The notes: generated from the letters alone by a model not told the origin. Shown: positions 1 through 8,787, counted from the first letter of the stretch. The stretch: 64,000 nucleotides of DNA from Candidatus Brevefilum sp. (GCA_019428905.1 JAHYJN010000005.1:1-64000), one strand, 5' to 3'. Numbers and translations: made by a program.

Positions 1-82
1 AAGCTTGATGAGCTGTCGTTTCGTGTTCTTCATAATCTTGGTTAATAAAATTTCAGGTATGTGGTTAAAAAGCAACCCTGAT
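1..82. other. Left edge, no feature seen
   Basis: These bases lie downstream of the stop of the minus-strand ferredoxin gene. I see no supported gene, repeat or clear terminator here. The plus-strand ORF that starts at base 5 is an antisense shadow of the ferredoxin gene. Confidence 0.5.
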
Positions 83-613
83 TTAAGTGCTGGGACGCTG
101 CCCATGGATGTATTGGTCGAGCATGCTTCGGTCTGGCATCAGGATCGCCTTGGGATCGCAAGCGCTCTTGCAAAAACAGCATCCCACAATGCACAGGAAG
201 GGTTCGATGACCTCGACTTTTCCGTCTTCCCTGGTTTCAAAGACCTCTTTGGGACACACCTCGATACACTTGCCACAGCCGTTGCACAGCTCCGCAGAGA
301 CGACCGGGAACCAGGGGATGTGTTCTCGGGGAAAGCCCTGCCATTGGCCGTAATCCCGGGCCACGAGGGCCTTGCCCCCAGAGCGGTTATGGTAATACTT
401 CTTATACTCCCGGATTAAGACATCCTGGTATTCACCTATGGCAGGCTTAGGGACGAAATTATGCTGGCGAACGCCTTTGATCAACGCGTGCGGGAGGTCG
501 CTGTGTTCAGGGTCGAGGCCAGCAGTGAACAGTTCATCATACAGCTCTTCCAGGCCGAGCAAGCCGGCCGGTGCGCCCCCAATGTAGATCATACGGTAGC
601 TCAGGTTAGTCAT
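83..613 (-). CDS. 4Fe-4S dicluster ferredoxin-like protein
   Basis: A 176-residue protein whose C-terminal part carries two iron-sulfur cysteine sets. The first is the classical CNGCGKC...CP pattern near residue 110. The second (CIVGCCFCKSACDP) is a C-x3-C-x2-C-x3-C variant near residue 140. It should bind two [4Fe-4S] clusters and carry electrons in the cytoplasm; no signal peptide is visible. The first ~95 residues match no family I can name. The start codon overlaps the stop of the upstream sufE-like gene by four bases (ATGA), so the two are almost certainly co-translated, which suggests a role linked to Fe-S or sulfur metabolism. The electron partner cannot be told from the sequence. Confidence 0.85.
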   Translation of the reverse strand: MTNLSYRMIYIGGAPAGLLGLEELYDELFTAGLDPEHSDLPHALIKGVRQHNFVPKPAIGEYQDVLIREYKKYYHNRSGGKALVARDYGQWQGFPREHIPWFPVVSAELCNGCGKCIEVCPKEVFETREDGKVEVIEPFLCIVGCCFCKSACDPKAILMPDRSMLDQYIHGQRPST

Positions 614-1095
614 GTGGATCGAATTCTTTTCTCTTGTGGCAAATTATCCAAGTCAGCCGCTGGGATGGGCTGCTCAGAGCGTGCAAGCGCATGGATATGA
701 TCGAGCATCGCCATCAGTCCATTATTGCGATCGGAAGCTAACTTCCAAACCTTGATCTTGTCAATAAAGTCCATATTAATCGTCAGCACTTCTTCAGCCG
801 TCCTGCCTTTCACCAATTTGGCCAGGAGTGCGGCGATGCCCTTGATCACCATTGAATCGCTGTCGGCGTCCAGGTAAAAGCGGCTGGCTTGCTGGGTAAG
901 GTGAAACCACAGGATGGATTGGCAGCCCTTGACCCGATTCTCGTCGGTCTTCAAGGCGGGGTCCATCGGCGGCAGGTCATCACCCAGTTTGAACAGGTAA
1001 GCATATTTTTCATCGATTGTGTTGAGGGCTTCGAAAGCTGCGATGATCTCTGCTTCGATGGCTGGTATGGTTTTCAAGGTCGTTTGTTGGTCCAT
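610..1095 (-). CDS. sufE: SufE-like sulfur acceptor protein
   Basis: SufE family proteins take the persulfide from the cysteine desulfurase SufS and pass it to the Fe-S scaffold. This 161-residue protein has the expected size and the conserved 'RVKGCQS' motif, with the sulfur-accepting cysteine at about residue 58. It also has the following 'LWFHL' strand and a C-terminal 'RNNGLMAM' segment typical of the family. It is the first gene of a two-gene unit with the ferredoxin-like gene (ATGA overlap). A second SufE homologue lies at 32608-33033 next to sufS, so this copy may serve another acceptor. No good Shine-Dalgarno site is visible. A palindromic repeat begins 17 bases upstream of the start. 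Confidence 0.88.
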   Translation of the reverse strand: MDQQTTLKTIPAIEAEIIAAFEALNTIDEKYAYLFKLGDDLPPMDPALKTDENRVKGCQSILWFHLTQQASRFYLDADSDSMVIKGIAALLAKLVKGRTAEEVLTINMDFIDKIKVWKLASDRNNGLMAMLDHIHALARSEQPIPAADLDNLPQEKRIRST

Positions 1096-1520
1096 GCTTA
1101 CACGAATAATTGTGATTGCTCAGGTAGTCCTGCTGATGAGGGGTGGGCTTCTATTTCTCAGCCCACCGAATAGTTACGAATAATTACATCTCATGCTGGA
1201 TTGGATTATAGCACATAATATATGCAGATATGTATATATAGCGAATAGTGAATAGCAGGTAGTGGGTATGAGGTATTAGGAAAGGATGTGCAACTTAAAA
1301 ATCGCCTAACATATTTCACCAGGTTCATCAAATAATCTTAAATACGGCAATCTTAGTTCTCACCCATATTTGGTATCCAGAGGTTATATTTTGAGTTCCC
1401 TTTCCTTTTAAATTCTCTGAAGATTTATTCTACGGTGAGTTGATTACGATAGGTTAGCCCAGCCCAATACCTATTTTCCAGTTCCTCATTCCTCGGTTCT
1501 CTCTTCCCTTTTCCCATCCC
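1096..1520. other. Intergenic region, part of a gene-free stretch to 1663
   Basis: No gene is supported. The stretch holds a 64 bp palindromic element with flanking direct repeats (1102-1185), then a degenerate purine-rich simple-sequence tract near 1229-1290 ('gaatagtgaatag', 'ggtattaggaa'). A reverse-complement relative of that tract lies near 1450-1510. The annotated ORF 1425-1619 on minus is low-complexity and has no recognisable product. The rpsB promoter and leader follow. Confidence 0.6.
1102..1185 (-). repeat. Palindromic element copy F, flanked by 10 bp direct repeats
   Basis: The core is an inverted repeat, GGTGGGCT (1142-1149) with AGCCCACC (1160-1167). In reverse orientation the flanks match the family pattern AACTA(C/T)TC.. 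and ..CAGCAG..CTACCTGA. The 64 bp body (1112-1175) lies between two identical copies of ACGAATAATT (1102-1111 and 1176-1185). Those copies look like a target-site duplication, so this copy probably arrived by transposition as a MITE-like element. It sits just upstream of the sufE-like gene. Confidence 0.6.
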
Positions 1521-1523
1521 ATA

Positions 1524-1532
1524 TGCTATACT
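1524..1532 (+). promoter_or_regulatory. Probable extended -10 promoter of rpsB operon
   Basis: TGC-TATACT (TATACT at 1527-1532) is an extended -10 box. The -35 at 1504-1509 (TTCCCT) is weak, as is common with extended -10 promoters. It would start transcription near 1539, giving a leader of about 125 nt before rpsB. Confidence 0.5.
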
Positions 1533-1585
1533 CATAACGCTGTTTGGGAGACCGGGCAGCACACTATCACACACGCTTCCGGATG

Positions 1586-1618
1586 TGTCCTGCGTGCCCA
1601 TAGGATGGGTGAGGGACA
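1586..1618 (+). promoter_or_regulatory. Stem-loop in rpsB leader
   Basis: Nested complementarity is visible. TGTCC (1586-1590) can pair with GGACA (1614-1618), and inside it CCCAT (1597-1601) can pair with ATGGG (1605-1609). The structure ends about 30 nt before the rpsB ribosome-binding site AAAGGAG (1649-1655). Ribosomal protein S2 is autoregulated through its leader in other bacteria. Whether this hairpin does that job is only a guess. Confidence 0.3.
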
Positions 1619-1663
1619 AAGAAGAAGGAGGCGGAGGCTAAAACGCAAAGGAGTTATACACCC

Positions 1664-2803
1664 ATGTCACCTGTTGTCACAATGAAAGCGCTCCTCGAGA
1701 GCGGCGTCCATTTTGGTCATCGCACCAATAAATGGAACCCTAAAATGCGTAAGTATATCTTTACAGAACGCAATGAGATCCACATTATTGACCTCCAGCA
1801 GACCGTCCAGTTGCTGGATGAAGCCTATGCCTTTGTGCGCGACCGTGTCATCCAGGGCGGTACCGTCCTGTTCGTCGGCACCAAACGCCAGGCGCAGGAT
1901 ACCATCCGCGAAGAGGCGGATCGCTGCAATATGCCCTACGTCAACGAACGTTGGCTGGGCGGCACGATCACCAACTGGTACACCATCCAGCAGCGGATCT
2001 TCGAATTGGAGCGGCTCGAACGCATGCGCGACAGCGGCGAGCTGGACCTGTTGACGAAGAAAGAGGGCTTGATGATCAACCGTGAGATCGAGCGCCTCAT
2101 GCATCGGCTGAGCGGTATCCGCAATATGAAGCGCCTGCCCGACATCCTGTTTGTGGTGGATGTGATGCGCGAAGATACGGCCGTCCACGAGGCGAACCTC
2201 AAGAGCATCCCCGTGCTGGCGATGGTGGACACCAACTGCGACCCGAAAAATGTCGATTACGTGATCCCCTCCAATGACGATGCCATCCGCGCCATCAAGC
2301 TGATCGTGGGCAAGATGGCAGATGCGGTGATGGAAGGCAAAGCCATCCGCAGCAAGGATATCGAAGATGAGGAAATGCTGTCAGAACCGATGCCCGCCGG
2401 CGTCAGCCGCTTCATTGCGGATGATGAAGAGCTGGAAGACGAAGCGCTGCTCGGGGAATCGACTTTGAAATACCTTGGTTCCACCAAGAGCCCCAAACCC
2501 GATGAACTTGATGAAGACGACCTCGCAGTGGAAGGCCTCGTAGAGGACGACCTCGTTGAGAACGACCTCGTTGTGGACGACCTCGTTGAGAACGACCTCG
2601 TTGTGGACGACCTCGTTGAGAACGACCTCGTTGTGGACGACCTCGTTGTGGACGACCTCGTAGAGGACGACGTCGAAGATGAAGCGCCGGTAGAAGAAGA
2701 ACTGGCAGCGGCAGATGAAGATGAGCCTGACGTTGAAGCGGTTGAGGAAGAATTCGTCGAAGAAGCAGACGAAGACTCAACTGAAGACGTTGATCAAGCA
2801 TAA
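1664..2803 (+). CDS. rpsB: 30S ribosomal protein S2 with long acidic repeat tail
   Basis: S2 is a small-subunit ribosomal protein that binds late in assembly and recruits S1. The first ~245 residues are canonical: '[22 protein letters not shown]', 'FVGTKRQAQ', '[12 protein letters not shown]' and 'PDILFVVDV' are all present. Bacterial S2 usually ends at 230-260 residues, whereas this one has 379. The extra ~130 residues are almost wholly Asp, Glu, Val and Leu. They include three perfect copies of the decapeptide [10 protein letters not shown], encoded by a perfect 30 bp tandem repeat. The start has a strong Shine-Dalgarno site (AAAGGAG, spacing 8). The gene heads the rpsB-tsf pair found in most bacteria. 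The tail could contact S1, rRNA-protein interfaces or nothing at all. Confidence 0.97.
   Translation: MSPVVTMKALLESGVHFGHRTNKWNPKMRKYIFTERNEIHIIDLQQTVQLLDEAYAFVRDRVIQGGTVLFVGTKRQAQDTIREEADRCNMPYVNERWLGGTITNWYTIQQRIFELERLERMRDSGELDLLTKKEGLMINREIERLMHRLSGIRNMKRLPDILFVVDVMREDTAVHEANLKSIPVLAMVDTNCDPKNVDYVIPSNDDAIRAIKLIVGKMADAVMEGKAIRSKDIEDEEMLSEPMPAGVSRFIADDEELEDEALLGESTLKYLGSTKSPKPDELDEDDLAVEGLVEDDLVENDLVVDDLVENDLVVDDLVENDLVVDDLVVDDLVEDDVEDEAPVEEELAAADEDEPDVEAVEEEFVEEADEDSTEDVDQA
2551..2670 (+). repeat. 30 bp in-frame tandem repeat in rpsB
   Basis: Three identical 30 bp units (2551-2580, 2581-2610, 2611-2640) are followed by a degenerate fourth. Each unit is itself two similar 15 bp halves. The repeat encodes [10 protein letters not shown]. 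Identity at silent positions points to recent expansion by slippage or unequal recombination. It is coding, not a CRISPR. Confidence 0.95.
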
Positions 2804-2838
2804 ATAGCACCGTAACGGATGAAATAGGAAAGAAAACC

Positions 2839-3468
2839 ATGGAAATTACGACCGAAATGATCAAAGAACTGCGGGAAGCCACCGGGTGCGGCATCCTGGA
2901 TTGCCGGGCAGCGCTGCGCGACGCCGACGGCAATTTCGACAAAGCCACCGATATCCTGCGTGAAAAGGGCCTGGCCAAGGCCTCCAAACGTGCCAGCCGG
3001 GAAGCCTCAGAGGGCATCATTGAAACTTACACCCACGGTGAAGGCCGCATGGCCGTCATGGTGGAGGTTAACTGTGAGACCGATTTCGTCGGCCGCTCAC
3101 CTGAGTTTCTCAACCTGGCCCACGAGTTAGCCCTGCAAATCGCAGCAGCTAACCCGCTGTATCTGAACGAAGAAGATATCCCCCAGGCAGCACTCGATCG
3201 TGAAGCCAGTGTGGCTGCCGGGAAAGCTAAAGAAGACGGCAAGCCTGAGACCATCATCCCCAAGATCGTTGAGGGATTCCTGAAAAAATACAAGCAAGAA
3301 ACCGTGCTGATGAACCAGGCATATGTGCGTGACGGCAGCATGACGGTCCAGGACTTGATCAACGCACAGGTGATCAAGCTCGGCGAAAAGATCGTTGTCC
3401 GGCGGTTCGTCCGCTGGGAGCTGGGCGCCGAAGCCGACGTTGAAGAAGACGCTGAAGAAGCAGCCTAA
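2839..3468 (+). CDS. tsf: Elongation factor Ts
   Basis: EF-Ts is the guanine-nucleotide exchange factor that recycles EF-Tu in the cytoplasm. The N-terminal UBA-like module ('IKELREATGCGILDCRAAL') and the core motif 'NCETDFVGR' with its essential Asp-Phe are intact. At 209 residues it is the short form seen in several phyla, shorter than the ~280-residue E. coli protein. It ends in a small acidic tail ('EEDAEEAA'), echoing the acidic tail of S2. It lies 35 bases after rpsB in the same transcription unit and is followed at once by a strong intrinsic terminator. An 'AGGAAAGAAAACC' stretch before the ATG provides the ribosome-binding site. Confidence 0.97.
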   Translation: MEITTEMIKELREATGCGILDCRAALRDADGNFDKATDILREKGLAKASKRASREASEGIIETYTHGEGRMAVMVEVNCETDFVGRSPEFLNLAHELALQIAAANPLYLNEEDIPQAALDREASVAAGKAKEDGKPETIIPKIVEGFLKKYKQETVLMNQAYVRDGSMTVQDLINAQVIKLGEKIVVRRFVRWELGAEADVEEDAEEAA

Positions 3469-3474
3469 CCCTCC

Positions 3475-3504
3475 AAAAGCCAACCGCAAGGTTGGCTTTT
3501 TTTT
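3475..3504 (+). terminator. Intrinsic terminator between tsf and pyrH
   Basis: A perfect 11 bp stem, AAAAGCCAACC / GGTTGGCTTTT, has a GCAA tetraloop and is followed by a run of T. It lies only 31 bases before the pyrH start, with little room for a separate promoter. It may therefore attenuate rather than fully stop transcription into pyrH. Confidence 0.9.
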
Positions 3505-3523
3505 AGATATCGATTAAGATTGA

Positions 3524-4267
<744 letters not shown>

Positions 4268-4574
4268 GCGTTTGTCCTGGCGGTGCGTGTCGTTGACCGA
4301 CACAGGGGGGTCGCATTTCCCGGTTTTGGGGTAATTATTACACCCAGACTACATTTCACCCATTTCAGATAAAGAGACTGCCTGCGGGCAGTCTTTTCGA
4401 TTAACGACCATCAGGAGTTATCAAGCACGGCAGGTGAAATGTGCCATTCGTTAGAGCTATCGATACCAAGCTGATGAATGAACGCATAAGTTGTCCGCGC
4501 AAGGTAGACGAGAGCAGAATTTTGTTGTATGCTTAATCATCAAAACTAACGCAACGAACTGATGGAGGTTGAAC
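4268..4574. other. pyrH-frr intergenic region
   Basis: This 307 bp gap holds no gene. It contains a small GTGTCG/CGACAC hairpin just after pyrH (4287-4303) and a good terminator at 4373-4397. The remaining ~180 bp must carry the frr promoter, but I could not identify convincing -35 and -10 boxes. Confidence 0.5.
4373..4397 (+). terminator. Intrinsic terminator after pyrH
   Basis: The stem AGACTGCC / GGCAGTCT closes on a TGCG loop and is followed by TTTT. It separates pyrH from frr and implies an independent frr promoter. Confidence 0.75.
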
Positions 4575-5132
4575 ATGATCAAAGACACCCTGCGAGAAGC
4601 GGCAGAGCGCATGCAAACCGCCCTGGATGCCCTGGAAGAGGACCTTTCAGCTATACGAACGGGGCGCGCCTCACCTGGTCTGGTTGAACGCCTGCCCGTG
4701 GATTATTATGGCGCCAACACACCCCTGATCCAGCTGGCATCTATCAGCGTACCGGAACCGCGCCAATTGCTGATCCGACCCTTTGACCCATCCACGTTGA
4801 AGATGATTGACCGCGCCATCCTGGCTTCTGACCTGGGACTGACCCCCAACAGTGACGGCAAGGTCATCCGGCTTTCGCTGCCGCAGCTCACCGAGGAACG
4901 TCGCCGCGAGCTGGTGCGGGTTGTGCAAAACCGCATGGAAGAAACCCGCGTGCGCATCCGCAACGTCCGCCGGGACCTGATCCGAGATTTACGTGAATTT
5001 GAAAAAGAGGGTCTGATCTCTGAAGATGAGCAGGAACGCGGCGAGAAGGAACTCCAGGAGCTGACGGATAAGTTGATTAAAAAGGTCGATGAGATCGGCG
5101 AACGCAAAGAAGCCGAGATCATGGAAGTCTAA
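4575..5132 (+). CDS. frr: Ribosome recycling factor
   Basis: RRF works with EF-G to split the post-termination ribosome. The protein shows the family hallmarks '[11 protein letters not shown]', '[10 protein letters not shown]', '[13 protein letters not shown]' and the basic '[12 protein letters not shown]' helix. The ORF track begins at a TTG directly abutting the GGAGG Shine-Dalgarno (4564-4568). The ATG at 4575 has ideal spacing of 6 nt and gives the usual 185 residues, so I take that start. It is followed after only 5 bases by uppS, with which it is surely co-transcribed. Confidence 0.96.
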   Translation: MIKDTLREAAERMQTALDALEEDLSAIRTGRASPGLVERLPVDYYGANTPLIQLASISVPEPRQLLIRPFDPSTLKMIDRAILASDLGLTPNSDGKVIRLSLPQLTEERRRELVRVVQNRMEETRVRIRNVRRDLIRDLREFEKEGLISEDEQERGEKELQELTDKLIKKVDEIGERKEAEIMEV

Positions 5133-5137
5133 CCAGC

Positions 5138-5863
5138 ATGGCATTTGAAGATTCGACACAGAACGTCCCCGATGTACCCCGCCATATCGCCATCATCATG
5201 GATGGCAACGGCCGCTGGGCGAAGGCGCGTGGCTTGCCGCGCATCGCCGGTCACCAGGCTGGGACGGAGAATTTACGCACGATCATCCGCGCCAGTGCCA
5301 AGCTGGGCATCCAATACCTGACTTTTTATGCCTTTTCGACGGAGAACTGGTCTCGGCCGAAAGCGGAGGTCACGGGTTTGATGCGCATCCTCTCAGATGT
5401 GATCGACCGTGAGATGGCGGAATTGCACAAAGAAGGCGCCCGGCTGGTGCATATCGGGCACCTGGATGGGCTTTCTCAAGCCCTGCAGGATAAGGTCCGC
5501 CAGGCGATGGATCTGACCAAAGACAATCAGCGCATCACGATTGTGCTGGCCTTTAACTACGGCGGCCGGGATGAGATCATCCATGCCATCAAGCGCATGC
5601 TGGCCGACCAGATAGACCCTGATGCCGTGGATGAGGCCCTGGTGGGTAATTACATGTTCACCAGTGAGATCCCCGACCCCGACCTGGTGATCCGCACCTC
5701 CGGTGAGCAGCGTACGAGCAACTTCCTCACCTGGCAGAGCGTCTATTCCGAATGGTATTTCCCGCAGGTCTACTGGCCTGATTTTAGCGAGGAAGAGCTG
5801 CGTAAGGCGATTGAAGTATATGCCCAGCGCGATCGGCGTTTCGGCGGCTTAAAAGAAGCATAA
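5138..5863 (+). CDS. uppS: Isoprenyl (undecaprenyl) diphosphate synthase
   Basis: This cis-prenyltransferase condenses isopentenyl diphosphate units onto farnesyl diphosphate to make the C55 lipid carrier for peptidoglycan and surface polysaccharides. The catalytic 'IMDGNGRWAKARGLPR' motif is intact, with the Mg2+-binding Asp at about residue 22. The 'YAFSTENW' and C-terminal 'RTSGEQRTSNFLTWQ...WYFPQVYWPDF' signatures are also intact. The length of 241 residues is typical. It sits between frr and cdsA in the common bacterial order, 5 bases after frr. Confidence 0.96.
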   Translation: MAFEDSTQNVPDVPRHIAIIMDGNGRWAKARGLPRIAGHQAGTENLRTIIRASAKLGIQYLTFYAFSTENWSRPKAEVTGLMRILSDVIDREMAELHKEGARLVHIGHLDGLSQALQDKVRQAMDLTKDNQRITIVLAFNYGGRDEIIHAIKRMLADQIDPDAVDEALVGNYMFTSEIPDPDLVIRTSGEQRTSNFLTWQSVYSEWYFPQVYWPDFSEEELRKAIEVYAQRDRRFGGLKEA

Positions 5864-5882
5864 GGTGGTTTAATCGAACCGG

Positions 5883-6704
5883 ATGTTATCCCAACGAGTG
5901 AAAGCGGCACTGGTTTTTGTGCCGCTGGTTTTAATCCTGATCTATATTGGCGGCTGGCCCTTCAACCTGTTCATCCTGGCATTGCTCTTAGTGGCGGCAT
6001 TTGAATATGCCCGGATGTTCGAGAAAATGGGACATCGGCCATCCCTGACCCTGCTGCTGCTTGGGGCAGCCCTGTTTGTCCTGCAGCGTTGGTTCTGGCA
6101 GGGTGCCTTCTTCGGTCCCCTGCTGACCCTGGTCATCTTTCTGACCGCAGTGTGGGCGCTGGTGGACTATGAACGGCATGGCGGGGATGCAGCCGTCAGC
6201 TTTGCCCTTAACCTGGCCGGAATCCTCTACCTAGGATGGGTCGGTGGGTCGTTCATCCCCATGCGGGCATTGACGGATGGCCGCGGCTGGCTGCTGACGG
6301 CTTTGCCAGCGGTGTGGCTGGCGGATTCCGGTGCCTACTTCATCGGGCGCTGGCTGGGTGTGCGTAAGATGGCCCCGCGCCTCAGCCCCGGGAAGACCTG
6401 GGCGGGCTTGATCGGCGGCATCCTGACCGGCACCGCTGTTGGACCCCTGTTGGTGCTGTTGTGGCGGGCAGTGGGTTTTCTGCCCCCTGCGACCCCGCTG
6501 TGGCAGGGTGCGCTGATGGGTTTTGTGCTTGCGCTGCTGACCCCTGTGGGCGACCTGTTGATCAGCCTGTTCAAGCGCGCAGCCGGCGTCAAAGACACCG
6601 GGAACCTGATCCCCGGGCACGGCGGCATTCTGGACCGCATCGATTCCTGGATCTGGGCGGCGTTGATCGGCTATTACCTGGTGCAATTCTTCCGATTGTT
6701 GTAA
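5883..6704 (+). CDS. cdsA: Phosphatidate cytidylyltransferase
   Basis: CdsA makes CDP-diacylglycerol from phosphatidic acid and CTP, the branch point of phospholipid synthesis. The 273-residue protein is very hydrophobic, with about seven or eight predicted membrane helices. It carries the C-terminal family signature 'KDTGNLIPGHGGILDRIDS'. The 'SPGKTWAGLIGGILTG' segment before it is also characteristic. It follows uppS by 19 bases and closes the translation and envelope cluster. Confidence 0.95.
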   Translation: MLSQRVKAALVFVPLVLILIYIGGWPFNLFILALLLVAAFEYARMFEKMGHRPSLTLLLLGAALFVLQRWFWQGAFFGPLLTLVIFLTAVWALVDYERHGGDAAVSFALNLAGILYLGWVGGSFIPMRALTDGRGWLLTALPAVWLADSGAYFIGRWLGVRKMAPRLSPGKTWAGLIGGILTGTAVGPLLVLLWRAVGFLPPATPLWQGALMGFVLALLTPVGDLLISLFKRAAGVKDTGNLIPGHGGILDRIDSWIWAALIGYYLVQFFRLL

Positions 6705-7049
6705 TCGATGTGAAACAATCCATGACGCAAGCCAAAATACACGGCGCTTGGTCTTTTAGTGGGTAGGCTAGCGAGATCACATTTTCATCATGAAGATGTG
6801 CGTGATTTATCCCAATTAGCGGTGTGAACATCAGGCAGTTATAAGATAAAGAGGGCGGAAAGATGGAGGCTTACACGATGGTGTGGTGTTGTACTGGTTT
6901 TTCAAATGTGTCGGCAATGAATCCGGCACCAATGTTGGGAGATTTCGCTGATTAAATACGAAGAACGATCTAACCCCGCGAAAATCACAGAATCAGCGTT
7001 TCGGCTTGATTCTGGCATTGATGATTGTGGTCTCCGTGGAAAATTCGTC
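6705..7049. other. Intergenic region between convergent cdsA and HMA fusion gene
   Basis: The 345 bp hold no gene I can support. Only a hairpin near 6988-7014, a possible terminator for the minus-strand gene, stands out. No repeat family member was found. Confidence 0.5.
6981..7014 (-). terminator. Possible terminator of HMA fusion gene
   Basis: On the minus strand, CAGAATCA and TGATTCTG form an 8 bp stem (7007-7014 with 6988-6995). It is followed by TGATTTTC, a poor U-tract. It lies about 35 bases past the stop of the minus-strand gene. Confidence 0.4.
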
Positions 7050-8393
7050 TTATTCTACGATCACGGTTATTGGTTTGACCATCCACATTGAACAAGAGAT
7101 CTGATAGGTCCCGGGATCAGGCGCGGTGAACTCAACAACATTAATCCCTGGATTGAGAAGGATGACATCTGGGTAAAGGCCTCTGGCATAGACAGCGTTT
7201 GCGCAGCCCAGTGAGCCATTACTGTTAATTTCAAACCTTGTTGGTAGGTGAGCCTTGATTGTGATTACCTCAGGATAGTATTCAAATCCACTGGCTTCCA
7301 TCTGCATTAATTGCGTTTGGTCATCACCATCCAGGATTTCAATCGGCGTTGCAAGGTTGGGGGTGTGACCTCGCCACAAGGTTAATGGATTTAGTACTTG
7401 AATTTGCGCGTAGATCGTATAAGCTGCAAAAAAGACGATTAGCAGCCCCGATAATAGGCGATATGAATTTGAGAGCCTGGGATCTGTATTGAATTTAAGA
7501 CTGGAGAAACTGATCGCCAATAGTACCGGCAGGGTTCCTAAAGCAAAAGCGAGGAGGATCGTCATCCCTTCAAGAAAGTTTCCTGATCGTAAAGCCTGCG
7601 ATTGGGCGATCAGTGTAAATCCACACGGGACAATAAATGTGATCGCCCCAAACAAGATTGGCATGATCTTATTCTGTAGATGTGGGTTATCTGTTACGCG
7701 ATTGATCCATTGCCCGGTTAAATTCAAAGGGATTTTCTGAAAAAAAGACATACCCAACATTTGCATCCCGATAATGAAAATGAATATTGAGATTAAGATT
7801 GTGAAGAACGCGGTGGCTTCCAAAGAAAACTGAACAACGCCACCTAACATACCAAGCAGACCACCGAGAACGGCAAATGAAACAATTCTTGCGCCGTTAA
7901 AAAGCAGGAAAGGGAGGAATTTTCCCCCATTGAGATTTGTCTGGTGTTTAACCCAACGATCCTGAACAGATAAGAGCAGACTGCCAACCAGCGCAGCACA
8001 GCTGGAAAAGCCGGCTGCAATTCCAAAAAGAAAATAGGCAATGAGGTGGGAATTTGTGTCGACATATAAAAAACTCAGCAGTTGGGATCTTTCGAACAGG
8101 AAGAACAGAAGGATGATCAGTAAGAAAACCGCAATGACTGCAATCATCCTTTTGGGCTGAGGCTGTTTCGTTTGCTGATGTTCAGAAAAGGAATAGCCGT
8201 TCTTCTTGAATGTTTGATTGAGTTGATTCAACGATGGGATTGCTTGCTGCGATTCAGCTTCAATCACGAGGCTTGATTTGGCCAATGATACCCTGACATT
8301 TTGGATGCCTTTAATATCTCGGATTGTCCGCTCTATGAAGGTTTCACAACCAGGGCAATGCATTCCTTGGATGTGGTACATTTTTTTGACCAT
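7050..8393 (-). CDS. HMA domain / SafE-type membrane domain / cupredoxin-like fusion
   Basis: Three parts are visible. Residues ~5-70 form a heavy-metal-associated domain with the metal-binding 'GMHCPGC' CxxC motif. Residues ~90-330 hold several membrane helices of the sulfite-exporter/UreH-like (SafE, COG2836) type, with 'GFSSCAALVGSLLLSVQ' and 'FIVPCGFTLIAQSQAL'. The last ~90 residues look like a cupredoxin-type beta domain ending in 'CSMWM', with potential Cys and Met copper ligands. The architecture suggests copper(I) capture and movement across or insertion into the membrane; substrate and direction are inferred. The ORF track starts at TTG 8417. I prefer the ATG at 8393, preceded by AAAAAGG. 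The gene stands alone. Confidence 0.8.
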   Translation of the reverse strand: MVKKMYHIQGMHCPGCETFIERTIRDIKGIQNVRVSLAKSSLVIEAESQQAIPSLNQLNQTFKKNGYSFSEHQQTKQPQPKRMIAVIAVFLLIILLFFLFERSQLLSFLYVDTNSHLIAYFLFGIAAGFSSCAALVGSLLLSVQDRWVKHQTNLNGGKFLPFLLFNGARIVSFAVLGGLLGMLGGVVQFSLEATAFFTILISIFIFIIGMQMLGMSFFQKIPLNLTGQWINRVTDNPHLQNKIMPILFGAITFIVPCGFTLIAQSQALRSGNFLEGMTILLAFALGTLPVLLAISFSSLKFNTDPRLSNSYRLLSGLLIVFFAAYTIYAQIQVLNPLTLWRGHTPNLATPIEILDGDDQTQLMQMEASGFEYYPEVITIKAHLPTRFEINSNGSLGCANAVYARGLYPDVILLNPGINVVEFTAPDPGTYQISCSMWMVKPITVIVE

Positions 8394-8787
8394 GGGGGCG
8401 CTACCTTTTTCAACCAATAAGAAATGGACTTATTCACAAATACAATGACAGATACAAGTTGATTATTATACCTTTTCAGTAACTGTTCAAGTAGGACTGC
8501 TGCTGAAGAGTGGGGTATGTGGTGAGGCGGCTTCGCTGCCTCACCACATACCCAATCACTTCGCAGGTTGAGTAGGTTCCCATTCTATTAACACTAAAAG
8601 GTCAGCTTATGTTCAGCATGCCATTGTCGTTGATTTGATTTTAGGATGGAAAGCTATCTTGATTTGGTTACGGGTCACCACATAAATAGAATCATCACTC
8701 ATCTTATTTGGGTGTGGAATTTTTCTTGTAATGTATTGCCGAATCATTATCGAAAACAAAAATTTGAGGCAGGACTCTTGAAGTAAA
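8394..8787. other. Intergenic region with palindromic element D
   Basis: A gap of ~390 bp. It carries a TATAAT box on the minus strand (8465-8470), possibly for the HMA fusion gene, and the palindromic element at 8481-8578. The remaining ~200 bp are AT-rich and appear empty. Confidence 0.5.
8481..8578 (-). repeat. Palindromic element copy D
   Basis: GGGTATGTGGTGAGGC (8513-8528) pairs perfectly with 8538-8553. The stem extends to 19 bp around a TTC triloop. In reverse orientation the outer parts read ACCTACTCAA... and ...CTTCAGCAGCAGTCCTACTTGAACAGTTACT, as in copies A and E. Confidence 0.75.

Noticed and set aside
1425-1619. 64-residue minus ORF upstream of rpsB
   Set aside because: It spans the rpsB promoter and leader and low-complexity sequence; no ribosome-binding site.
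2551-2670. Possible CRISPR-like repeat array
   Set aside because: The units are directly tandem without spacers and lie in frame inside rpsB.
2412-3020. 202-residue minus ORF with [12 protein letters not shown] repeats
   Set aside because: Its repeats are the antisense reading of the rpsB acidic tail; there is no independent coding evidence.
4569-4574. TTG start for frr
   Set aside because: It abuts the Shine-Dalgarno; the ATG at 4575 has correct spacing.
6231-6686. 151-residue Gln/Arg/Pro-rich minus ORF inside cdsA
   Set aside because: Antisense shadow of a GC-rich membrane protein gene.
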